Of a stretch of 14,897 bases of DNA, positions 9,245 through 14,897 are shown in pieces. The stretch lies in the NCBI GenBank assembly GCA_026786125.1, contig JAJAYU010000164.1, positions 1-14,897 on the forward strand, in the 5' to 3' direction. The notes beneath the pieces are model-generated. The model saw only the letters and a list, made by a program, of their open reading frames with translations. It did no database searches and was not told where the DNA came from. Positions within the stretch are counted from its first letter, which is position 1. Each line of letters starts with the position of its first letter. The position numbers were made by a program, and so were the translations under genes. Source of the stretch: Chamaesiphon sp. (GTDB lineage: Bacteria; Cyanobacteriota; Cyanobacteriia; Cyanobacteriales; Chamaesiphonaceae).

Positions 9245-10525
9245 TTATTTGCCTGCATCCCAAGTACTAGCAGCAGTGGTAACGGCTTGATCTACTGTTT
9301 TTTCACCCAACATTGCTGCTTGAAGATTCTCATAGATCGCCTTCTTCAACACATTCAGATTCTTCAATGGGGGAATCAAGATCTCTGATTGGGATAACTG
9401 ATCCGCGCTGATCAACTTGCCTTGAGCAAGAGCTGATTTGTCATTACTACTATCGAGCTTCGTTCTATAATCTGCTACCGCTTTGACATTAGACGGCAAT
9501 GTATCGGATGCTTGAGCGAAGGCAACTTGATTGGTGGCATTGGTCACAAATAGCGCGAATTTCACAGCGGCTTCAGACATTTTAGTGCTGCGCGGAATCA
9601 CCAGATTCATCACTGCTACGCCTTTTTTGCCTGTTTGTCCAGAGATTTGGGGAGCGACGGCGGAGACTTTAGCGATTTGGGGGGCGTTCTTCGAGATCGT
9701 CTCAATAAATGGTGCCCCTGCCGAGAGCATCGCGGTTTCGCCTGCTTGGTAAAGTTGGATTCCTTGTTGATGTCCCTGAGTTAGAGCTTCCTTAGGGAGT
9801 AAGCCTTGCTGGTAGAGGTCCACCCAATATTGAAAAGCGGCTCTACCTGCTGGAGTATTGAAGGCAGCTTTCCCTTGTTTATCGACTAGTTGGACACCCA
9901 TTTGCACCAGAGATTCAAGTACATCGTTGCTATCTTCAGGTACAAAAGTGGTAAATAAAGCGTATTTACCTGTCTTCTCCTTGATTTGTTTGGCAGCTTG
10001 GGCTAATTCTTGATAGGTAGTTGGTGGTTTGGCGACACCTGCTTTTGTCAGCAGTTCTTTGTTGTAGATGGTTACGTTGGTAGTCAGATACCAGGGGAAA
10101 CTAAAGGCTTTGCCGTCGAGGGTGCCAGCTTGCCAAATGCTGGGGAGATATTCTTTGCTCTCGCCTTTGGTTAAGACTGGATCTAATTCTAACCAGGCAT
10201 TTTTGGCGGCGAGTTGAATGGCAAAGTCAGGATTGAGATTGACGACATCGGGGGCAGTTTTGGCACCCATTGCGGCTTGAATTTTGCCCTGCATGGCTCC
10301 CCACGGAACATCCACCCAATGGACTTTAATCCCAGGATTGGCAACTTCAAATTTGGCGATGGCATCTTTGAAATAATCATTAAATTTGGGCTGAAGTTGC
10401 ATCGTCCAAAATTCTAACTGTGGCGTGCCACTAGTCGGCGATTTGAGGCAACTTACCACTCCCGTCAATACCAATCCGATTAATCCACCCACCACAAACC
10501 GACGCAAATTACCTATCTTCATCAT
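9245..10525 (-). CDS. ABC-transporter solute-binding lipoprotein (family 1, sugar type)
   Basis: Predicted extracytoplasmic binding protein of an ABC importer. The 426-residue product starts with a basic stretch and hydrophobic core (about 8-24) followed by the lipobox VVSC with C26, so it is probably lipid-anchored to the outer face of the plasma membrane. The mature part has family 1 (MalE/UgpB-like) features: LEFWTMQLQPKFNDYFKDAI, FEVANPGIKVHWVDVPWGAM, APDVVNLNPDFAIQLAAKN, then GKAFSFPWYLTTNVTIYNKELL and LAQAAKQIKEKTGKYALF. The ligand is likely a sugar or polyol but cannot be named. Two ATGs (10525 and 10522) are both possible starts; GGTGA lies about 10 nt upstream. No permease or ATPase gene lies beside it, so it must work with transporter parts coded elsewhere. 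It is divergent from the ferritin-like gene and convergent with ppk1. Confidence 0.93.
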   Translation of the reverse strand: MMKIGNLRRFVVGGLIGLVLTGVVSCLKSPTSGTPQLEFWTMQLQPKFNDYFKDAIAKFEVANPGIKVHWVDVPWGAMQGKIQAAMGAKTAPDVVNLNPDFAIQLAAKNAWLELDPVLTKGESKEYLPSIWQAGTLDGKAFSFPWYLTTNVTIYNKELLTKAGVAKPPTTYQELAQAAKQIKEKTGKYALFTTFVPEDSNDVLESLVQMGVQLVDKQGKAAFNTPAGRAAFQYWVDLYQQGLLPKEALTQGHQQGIQLYQAGETAMLSAGAPFIETISKNAPQIAKVSAVAPQISGQTGKKGVAVMNLVIPRSTKMSEAAVKFALFVTNATNQVAFAQASDTLPSNVKAVADYRTKLDSSNDKSALAQGKLISADQLSQSEILIPPLKNLNVLKKAIYENLQAAMLGEKTVDQAVTTAASTWDAGK

Positions 10526-10613
10526 TAGCTTTTAATCACCCATCGATCGACATCAGAGCATTATCGGCGATTTGGTCGATCGATCATAGGGGGTTTCCCC
10601 TCTTTTAGCTTCC

Positions 10614-10643
10614 TTACCCTCAACCTAGAGAGTGCGTTACAAT
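10614..10643 (+). promoter_or_regulatory. Candidate promoter of the ferritin-like gene
   Basis: TACAAT (10638-10643, five of six to TATAAT) lies about 26 nt before the start codon, with a weak -35 candidate TTACCC at 10614-10619 (18-nt spacer). AGGA (about 10657-10660) in front of the ATG is a plausible ribosome-binding site. The 143-bp divergent gap also holds CGATCG runs and a short GGGG/CCCC hairpin; the promoter of the lipoprotein gene must lie here too but was not identified. Confidence 0.35.
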
Positions 10644-10668
10644 TCTTAAAAAAACACAGGAAAATATT

Positions 10669-11532
10669 ATGACAGTTGCCTATCCCCGCAAGCTTCGCAA
10701 CAATCTTAGTGCCAGAGACATTCTCAAGCAAGTTGTCAGTCAGCGCGAAATTCACCTCGTCACGCTCAATCGCTATCGCTACAACGAGCAACGCAGTTGC
10801 AAGGATTTGACTGAGCTAATTGAGAAGCTCAATGGCAATCCCCCAGAAATGATCCGCGACTTGTCCCATCACGTCAACGATGAATCTCGCCATGCCATGT
10901 GGCTAACGGATTTACTCGTAGATATTGGTGGTCCTCTCGATACCCCACCAGGCGTATCCTATATCGATGAGTTTGAACGGTTGATCGATAGCGAAACTTA
11001 TACTAATCCTGAAGATACATTGATTGCTGCACTCGCCGCGATTAATGTTACTGAAAAACGCGGTTGTGAATTTTTTGCAGCTCATATTTACGCACTGAAA
11101 GCGGCTCCGCAAACCGAAGAAAATATTAAAATTCGCGAAACGATCGAAAAGATCTTCCCTGAAGAAACCGCTCATGTTCGTTGGGGCAGCAAGCATTTGG
11201 CTAAAATAGCTGCGAAAAGTCCCGCCCATCGTCAAAAAGTAGAAGCAACTAAACGCAAGTACATCGCGATCGAGCAAGCTGCTTATGAGTCTGGAATGGA
11301 CATCATGTTTGGGGCAGAAATGCGCCGTGTCAATAATTTGATAGATGTTGTGAACACGTTGCCACTGTGGGAACGTCCGCAATATTTAATGGCACGTTTA
11401 CCTGAGACGATTCTGGATCCAGAGCTTCAAAAGATTCGGATTACAGCAGCACAGAAGGCTTGGGATCGGGATCCAGAGGCCTTCGTAACCCAGTTTATTC
11501 CAATGTTTTTGGGTCAGAAATCAATGAAGTAA
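10669..11532 (+). CDS. Ferritin-like di-iron protein of unknown substrate
   Basis: A 287-residue soluble, mostly helical protein with a complete set of candidate di-iron ligands in the ferritin/di-iron oxygenase pattern: E40 (YRYNEQRSC), E72 and H75 (NDESRHAMW), E129 (VTEKRGCEFF), E166 and H169 (FPEETAHVRW). That is E, ExxH, E, ExxH on four helices, so it most likely binds two irons and either oxidises or hydroxylates something, or handles iron or oxygen. It is too long for a ferritin or bacterioferritin and has no rubredoxin domain. The C-terminal extension (about 190-287) ends QFIPMFLGQKSMK. The substrate is not known to me; I recall similar proteins as conserved and uncharacterised in cyanobacteria. 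The ATG at 10669 has an AGGA in front. The gene stands alone, divergent from the lipoprotein gene and convergent with cofH. Confidence 0.85.
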   Translation: MTVAYPRKLRNNLSARDILKQVVSQREIHLVTLNRYRYNEQRSCKDLTELIEKLNGNPPEMIRDLSHHVNDESRHAMWLTDLLVDIGGPLDTPPGVSYIDEFERLIDSETYTNPEDTLIAALAAINVTEKRGCEFFAAHIYALKAAPQTEENIKIRETIEKIFPEETAHVRWGSKHLAKIAAKSPAHRQKVEATKRKYIAIEQAAYESGMDIMFGAEMRRVNNLIDVVNTLPLWERPQYLMARLPETILDPELQKIRITAAQKAWDRDPEAFVTQFIPMFLGQKSMK

Positions 11533-11544
11533 CTCAATTGTTCC

Positions 11545-11575
11545 GTTAGTCAGCGGTTAAAACCGCTGCTAGTGA
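11545..11575 (+). repeat. 31-nt palindromic repeat, copy B, behind the ferritin-like gene
   Basis: This is the reverse complement of the repeat at 1923-1953 with 2 mismatches in 31. Its core AGCGGTTAAAACCGCT (11552-11567) is a perfect 7-bp stem. It begins 12 nt after the stop codon of the ferritin-like gene, in the 88-bp gap between convergent genes. Relative to the gene it follows, it has the same orientation as copy A behind ileS. No T-run follows. The rest of the gap holds a weak AGTCC/GGACT pair (11581-11601) and nothing else recognised. Confidence 0.75.
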
Positions 11576-11620
11576 TGCAAAGTCCGGATGGTGCGGGGAC
11601 TGAATATTGGTTAAAGTGAT

Positions 11621-12784
11621 TTAGATCAATTCATACAAAGTACTGCGTTGATGATAGTTGCGATCGATCGATCTAATTGCACCCTGTAAATCGATTACAG
11701 TCTGATTTGTCCCACCTTCAGCACCTGCCATCGTGGTAATATGCTCCTCCATCAACGTGCCACCTAGATCATTACAACCCCAGCTCAAAGCAGTTTTTGC
11801 ACCTTCCAAACCCAATTTGACCCAACTAGGTTGATGATTGGGGATATAGTTACCCAGAAAAATTCGCGCAACCGCAGTTAATAATAGATTATCGGCTAAA
11901 ATCGGTTGATCGCGGCCAACCCGACTGCGAAGGGGTGCAGGCGCGGATTGCCCAACAAAGGGCAGGATAATAAATTCAGTAATACGAGCGGGATATTTCA
12001 AGGAGATTGCTTGCTGTTGAATCAGTTTTAACTGCTCTAAATGATCGACTTGTTGATTGGGTGTCTCGATATGTCCAGCTAACAGCGTACTAGTCGTCGC
12101 CATCCCCAATCGATGGGCAGTCGTGACGATTTCAATCCACGTCGCGCTATCGATTTTTTCGGGACAAATTACTCGCCGAATCCGATCATCTAATACTTCT
12201 GCTGCTGTCCCTGGCATCGAGCCGACTCCAGCCTGTTGGAGCGCGATGATCACATCTCCATAGCTCAATCCATCTTGACGAGCGATAAACTCAACTTCCT
12301 GGGGTGAAAAGGCGTGGAGATGGAGCTGGGGAAAGGTAGTTTTAATCGCAGTGACTAGTTCTAGATAATAAGCTAGAGATTGACCATTAATTTTTGCGGC
12401 TGGATGCAATCCGCCCTGCATACAGATTTCCGTCGCTGATAGCGCGACTGCATCAGCGGCTTTGGCTAGTATTTGTTCGGTGTTTAACCAAAATGCACCC
12501 TCAGTACCTTCATCCCGCCTGAATGCACAAAAACTACAATGCTGTTCGCAGATATTGGTAAAATTGATATTGCGATTGATTACATAAGTAACGGTATCGC
12601 CGACTTGGATTTGGCGCAACCTATCGGCAGTTACCCGAATTTGTTCGATAATTTCGGGGGCAGTTTGAGTTAGAAGAGTTAGTGCCTCTGCGGTTGAGAT
12701 ATCGTGACCATTTGAGGCTCGATCAAGAATCCGATCAACTGTGTTAATGTCTGAAGCCGTTGATGAAGTACTAGTTTCAGACAT
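11621..12784 (-). CDS. cofH: CofH, radical-SAM enzyme of deazaflavin Fo synthesis
   Basis: 5-amino-6-(D-ribitylamino)uracil:L-tyrosine 4-hydroxyphenyl transferase. It joins a tyrosine-derived group to a riboflavin precursor, and CofG then closes the ring to give the 5-deazaflavin Fo. In cyanobacteria, Fo is known as the antenna chromophore of some DNA photolyases. The 387-residue protein has the radical-SAM cluster motif CEQHCSFC with C79, C83 and C86, preceded by [13 protein letters not shown]. It continues with [43 protein letters not shown] and a C-terminal [15 protein letters not shown] block, all typical of the CofG/CofH/MqnC group, with CofH the best fit by length and C-terminus. ATG at 12784 has AAGG upstream. 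No cofG is in the window. It lies 31 bp downstream of hicB on the same strand and may share a transcript with the hicAB pair. Confidence 0.93.
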   Translation of the reverse strand: MSETSTSSTASDINTVDRILDRASNGHDISTAEALTLLTQTAPEIIEQIRVTADRLRQIQVGDTVTYVINRNINFTNICEQHCSFCAFRRDEGTEGAFWLNTEQILAKAADAVALSATEICMQGGLHPAAKINGQSLAYYLELVTAIKTTFPQLHLHAFSPQEVEFIARQDGLSYGDVIIALQQAGVGSMPGTAAEVLDDRIRRVICPEKIDSATWIEIVTTAHRLGMATTSTLLAGHIETPNQQVDHLEQLKLIQQQAISLKYPARITEFIILPFVGQSAPAPLRSRVGRDQPILADNLLLTAVARIFLGNYIPNHQPSWVKLGLEGAKTALSWGCNDLGGTLMEEHITTMAGAEGGTNQTVIDLQGAIRSIDRNYHQRSTLYELI

Positions 12785-12815
12785 ATCGACCTTTGGCTCT
12801 ACATATCTATTTTAG

Positions 12816-13037
12816 TTAATTTGGACTCAATATTTTCACCTTCTTGATCGATTCGGCGAGGTCGGGCAACTTTTGATCATATTTTTCTGCTGTTTCCAAC
12901 CAGATATCAGTAACAATTTTTAATTCATTCAGAACTTCTGCTAAGGTTTCTCCTTGTGCCAAGCAGCCTTTCAATGCTGGAATTTCAGCGAGATAGCCAC
13001 CTTCTTCACATGGATAAATCACGATTGGATACTGCAT
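12816..13037 (-). CDS. hicB: HicB-type antitoxin
   Basis: A 73-residue protein with the HicB-fold signature: MQYPIVIYPCEEGGYLAEIP, then GCLAQGETLAEVLNELKI and a helix with IWLETAEKYDQKLP. It is the short form, with no C-terminal HTH or RHH domain, so DNA binding by it alone is doubtful. It follows hicA with a one-base TAATG overlap, which points to translational coupling. It is predicted to bind and neutralise the HicA protein. Single HicB-like proteins also exist without toxins, but the partner here is clear. Confidence 0.9.
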   Translation of the reverse strand: MQYPIVIYPCEEGGYLAEIPALKGCLAQGETLAEVLNELKIVTDIWLETAEKYDQKLPDLAESIKKVKILSPN

Positions 13038-13288
13038 TAGTCTTCTTCCTCTAATTCTGTGTCTGCTGCTTCGATTAGTTCCAAAATCTTTTCAACATAA
13101 ATTTTCTTTACCTTATTTTGATCGCTAGGAATCACAAAGATGGTTTCCGCATAGATCAAAACATGATGACTACTGGTAACTCGATCGAGATGAAACCCTT
13201 CATATTCTAGTAAATTACGAATATCGGCAAAAGTTGCATTCTGGGGGCTATTTGTCAGTCGATCGATTAGTTTTTCTCTTTTGCCCAT
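13037..13288 (-). CDS. hicA: HicA-type mRNA interferase toxin
   Basis: Predicted small ribonuclease toxin that cuts mRNA, with a double-stranded RNA-binding-like fold. The 83 residues contain the HicA pattern FADIRNLLEYEGFHLDRV followed by TSSHHVLIY, where H41 or H42 corresponds to the catalytic histidine of the GSHH motif (here SSHH), then a strand and the helix VEKILELIEA. A short acidic tail (DTELEEED) makes it longer than the roughly 60-residue minimal HicA. Order is toxin first, then antitoxin, as usual for hicAB. A 67-bp gap separates it from the DUF433 gene upstream, and no clear promoter was found there. Confidence 0.88.
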   Translation of the reverse strand: MGKREKLIDRLTNSPQNATFADIRNLLEYEGFHLDRVTSSHHVLIYAETIFVIPSDQNKVKKIYVEKILELIEAADTELEEED

Positions 13289-13355
13289 CTGTTAATTTGA
13301 GATCAGTTATGATTGAACACTGAGAGTTTGGAAATTCACCTATATTAACAACCGA

Positions 13356-13679
13356 TTATTCATCGATCGCTTGTAGAGCAAGTCTAATCTCTTCAGGATG
13401 AGCATCCGCATAATCCCAAGCAATAGCCAGATCATTTTCGGTGAGCTGGGGATACATTTGGAGTAAATCGCGATCGTTACAGCCGAGATCTTGGGCGTTG
13501 ACTAGCTCCCAGATGGCAATCTGGGTATTGGCGATCCGAGCTTCACCGTTAGTGATTTCTGGCGGTTGGGCAATTTCTGGCTGAATCCTGACCAAACTGT
13601 GGGTCAATAATTGGATCGCGCGCTCTTTTTCGATAGGAGTTAAGGCTAGTAACTGGGATTCTAAGTCTTTCAAGGTCAT
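13356..13679 (-). CDS. DUF433 family protein, possible antitoxin-like regulator
   Basis: A 107-residue acidic protein. Its N-terminal part (MTLKDLESQLLALTPIEKERAIQLL) is a helical segment often seen on cyanobacterial DUF433 proteins. The second half, GEARIANTQIAIWELV followed by LLQMYPQLTENDLAIAWDYADAHPEEI, is the DUF433 winged-helix-like domain. Some DUF433 proteins are antitoxins of VapC/PIN-type or similar toxins, but no such toxin gene is adjacent here; the next gene downstream is hicA, which has its own HicB. Function is therefore open. Only 47 bp separate it from the divergent M1 aminopeptidase gene, so their promoters must be packed together. Confidence 0.8.
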   Translation of the reverse strand: MTLKDLESQLLALTPIEKERAIQLLTHSLVRIQPEIAQPPEITNGEARIANTQIAIWELVNAQDLGCNDRDLLQMYPQLTENDLAIAWDYADAHPEEIRLALQAIDE

Positions 13680-13726
13680 AATCTAAGATAGCGTTAGATA
13701 TACAAGATCATATATAGCTTTTAATT

Positions 13727-14897
13727 ATGCCCTACAGCCATCTTGATGAGAGCAACGGACACAAATCATTTCAACTCCCTGGCTCGCGCCCTCATTACAA
13801 TCCCGATCGACCCGGACAGGTCGAGCATGTTAGTCTAGATTTGGTTCTGGATATTCCCAATCGCAGCTTTTCTGGGACTTGTGCGATTCGGCTCAATCCG
13901 GTCCGAAATGGGATCGAATCACTGACTTTAGATGCGGTAGATCTGAAGATTGATCGAGTCGAAATCGATGGTACCGAGCATCAGTTTAATTATGATGGGG
14001 AACTGTTGCATATTCCCGTGAAAGTTGCGGTGATTGCTGGCAAAATCCTTGATCTAGTCATCCATTATGGTGTCGAAAATCCCCAGCGGGGGTTGTATTT
14101 TATTCAGCCTGACGAACATTATCCTGATAAACCAACTCAGGTGTGGACACAGGGTGAAGATGAAGATTCGCGATTTTGGTTTCCCTGTTTTGACTATCCT
14201 GGACAGCTAGCAACTTCGGCAATTCGGGTGCAAGTGCCCAAAGATTTTATGGCTATTTCTAATGGTGAATTAGTCGAGCAAACTATCTTCGGCGAAGATC
14301 GGGTTTATCAATGGCTCCAAAAGGAAATTCATCCTACTTATTTGATGACTTTGGCGGTAGGGCGGTTTGTTGAAATTGCTGATAGTTGGAATGGTAAGCC
14401 TGTCACCTATTATGTGGAAAAAGGTTTTGAGGAGTCAGCGAAGCTGAGTATGGGTAAAACGCCACAGATGATTGAGTTCTTTAGCGAAAAGTTTGGCTAT
14501 CCTTATCCTTTCCCTAAATATGCTCAAGTTTGTGTTGCTGATTTCATCTTTGGTGGGATGGAAAATACCTCAACAACCCTATTAATGGATCGGTGTTTGC
14601 TTGATGAACGAGCAGCGATCGATAATTTTAATACCGAAAGTTTAGTCGCCCATGAATTGGCACATCAATGGTTTGGTGATCTGGTTGTGATCAAGCATTG
14701 GTCACATGCTTGGATCAAGGAAGGAATGGCTTCCTATTGTGAAGTGTTGTGGACTGAGCATGAATATGATAAGGATGAAGCGGCTTATTATCTCTTAGGT
14801 GAAGCCCAAAGTTATCTGAGTGAAGATAGCAGTCGTTATCGCCGTCCGATCGTTACCAATATCTATCGAGAAGCGATCGAGTTATACGATCGACATC
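13727..14897 (+). CDS. M1-family zinc aminopeptidase, partial, 3' end outside window
   Basis: Metallopeptidase that removes N-terminal residues from peptides, probably in the cytosol (no signal peptide). The visible 390 residues include the N-terminal beta-sandwich domain, the substrate-anchoring motif GGMEN (276-280, the GxMEN motif) and the zinc site HELAH (H309, E310, H313) with the third ligand E332 in KEGMASY, matching HExxH-x18-E. RGLYFIQPDEHYPDKPTQVWTQ-like text around residues 125-145 and WFPCFDYPG are also typical of M1 enzymes such as aminopeptidase N. The frame is open to the window edge; the C-terminal helical domain and the catalytic Tyr region lie beyond it. The ATG at 13727 gives MPYSHLDESNGHKSFQLPGS and is preceded by AT-rich sequence without a clear Shine-Dalgarno site. 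Confidence 0.95.
   Translation, partial: MPYSHLDESNGHKSFQLPGSRPHYNPDRPGQVEHVSLDLVLDIPNRSFSGTCAIRLNPVRNGIESLTLDAVDLKIDRVEIDGTEHQFNYDGELLHIPVKVAVIAGKILDLVIHYGVENPQRGLYFIQPDEHYPDKPTQVWTQGEDEDSRFWFPCFDYPGQLATSAIRVQVPKDFMAISNGELVEQTIFGEDRVYQWLQKEIHPTYLMTLAVGRFVEIADSWNGKPVTYYVEKGFEESAKLSMGKTPQMIEFFSEKFGYPYPFPKYAQVCVADFIFGGMENTSTTLLMDRCLLDERAAIDNFNTESLVAHELAHQWFGDLVVIKHWSHAWIKEGMASYCEVLWTEHEYDKDEAAYYLLGEAQSYLSEDSSRYRRPIVTNIYREAIELYDRH

Noticed and set aside
9018..9263. Short ORFs on both strands in the ppk1/lipoprotein gap
   Set aside because: They are made of the inverted repeats and show no protein-like features.
10588..10601. AGGGG-GTTT-CCCCT hairpin followed by CTTTT, terminator-like
   Set aside because: The stem is only 5 bp and it lies in a divergent promoter region where no transcript needs to end.
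10912..11382. A 156-codon minus-strand ORF inside the ferritin-like gene
   Set aside because: It lies antisense to a gene with a full set of metal-binding residues and has no family features of its own.

Overview
The window looks like a chromosomal piece of a cyanobacterium. The evidence is an isoleucyl-tRNA synthetase carrying a two-helix membrane insert of the cyanobacterial CAAD type, a ClpB of cyanobacterial type, a CofH (deazaflavin Fo) gene, and strong enrichment of the palindrome CGATCG, the core of the cyanobacterial HIP1 repeat. I counted about 40 CGATCG sites by eye, against roughly 4 expected in random sequence. The species cannot be fixed from this window; the many CGATCG sites without the full HIP1 octamer may help to place it.

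Left part (1-5450, minus strand): ileS is read first, followed 103 bp downstream by clpB, whose 3' part lies outside the window. A good sigma70-type promoter (TTTACA-N16-TATAAT) lies just upstream of the GTG start of ileS. A 31-nt palindromic repeat sits directly behind the ileS stop codon.

Middle-left (5452-6842, minus strand): a ParD/ParE-type toxin-antitoxin pair with a perfect 8-bp inverted repeat upstream. Behind it is a decayed gene broken by four in-frame stops and a frameshift. This 777-bp stretch between the antitoxin and ppk1 holds no intact gene.

Middle (6843-10525): ppk1 (plus strand, polyphosphate kinase) converges on an orphan ABC-type solute-binding lipoprotein gene (minus strand). 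The 245-bp gap between them is filled with two adjacent hairpin-forming repeats.

Right part (10526-14897): a ferritin-like di-iron protein of unknown substrate (plus strand) is divergent from the lipoprotein gene and converges on a minus-strand run read as DUF433 protein, hicA, hicB, cofH. The second copy of the 31-nt repeat lies between the two convergent genes. A partial M1 aminopeptidase gene (plus strand) runs off the right edge.

The genes do not form one pathway. They are housekeeping and stress genes (translation, protein disaggregation, polyphosphate, peptide turnover) interspersed with small toxin-antitoxin type modules, repeats and one pseudogene. No CRISPR array, tRNA, rRNA or transposase was seen. 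I see no clear new multi-gene system. The best leads are the membrane insert in IleRS, the multiply interrupted pseudogene, the paired 31-nt repeat, the DUF433-hicAB-cofH gene run and the uncharacterised di-iron protein.
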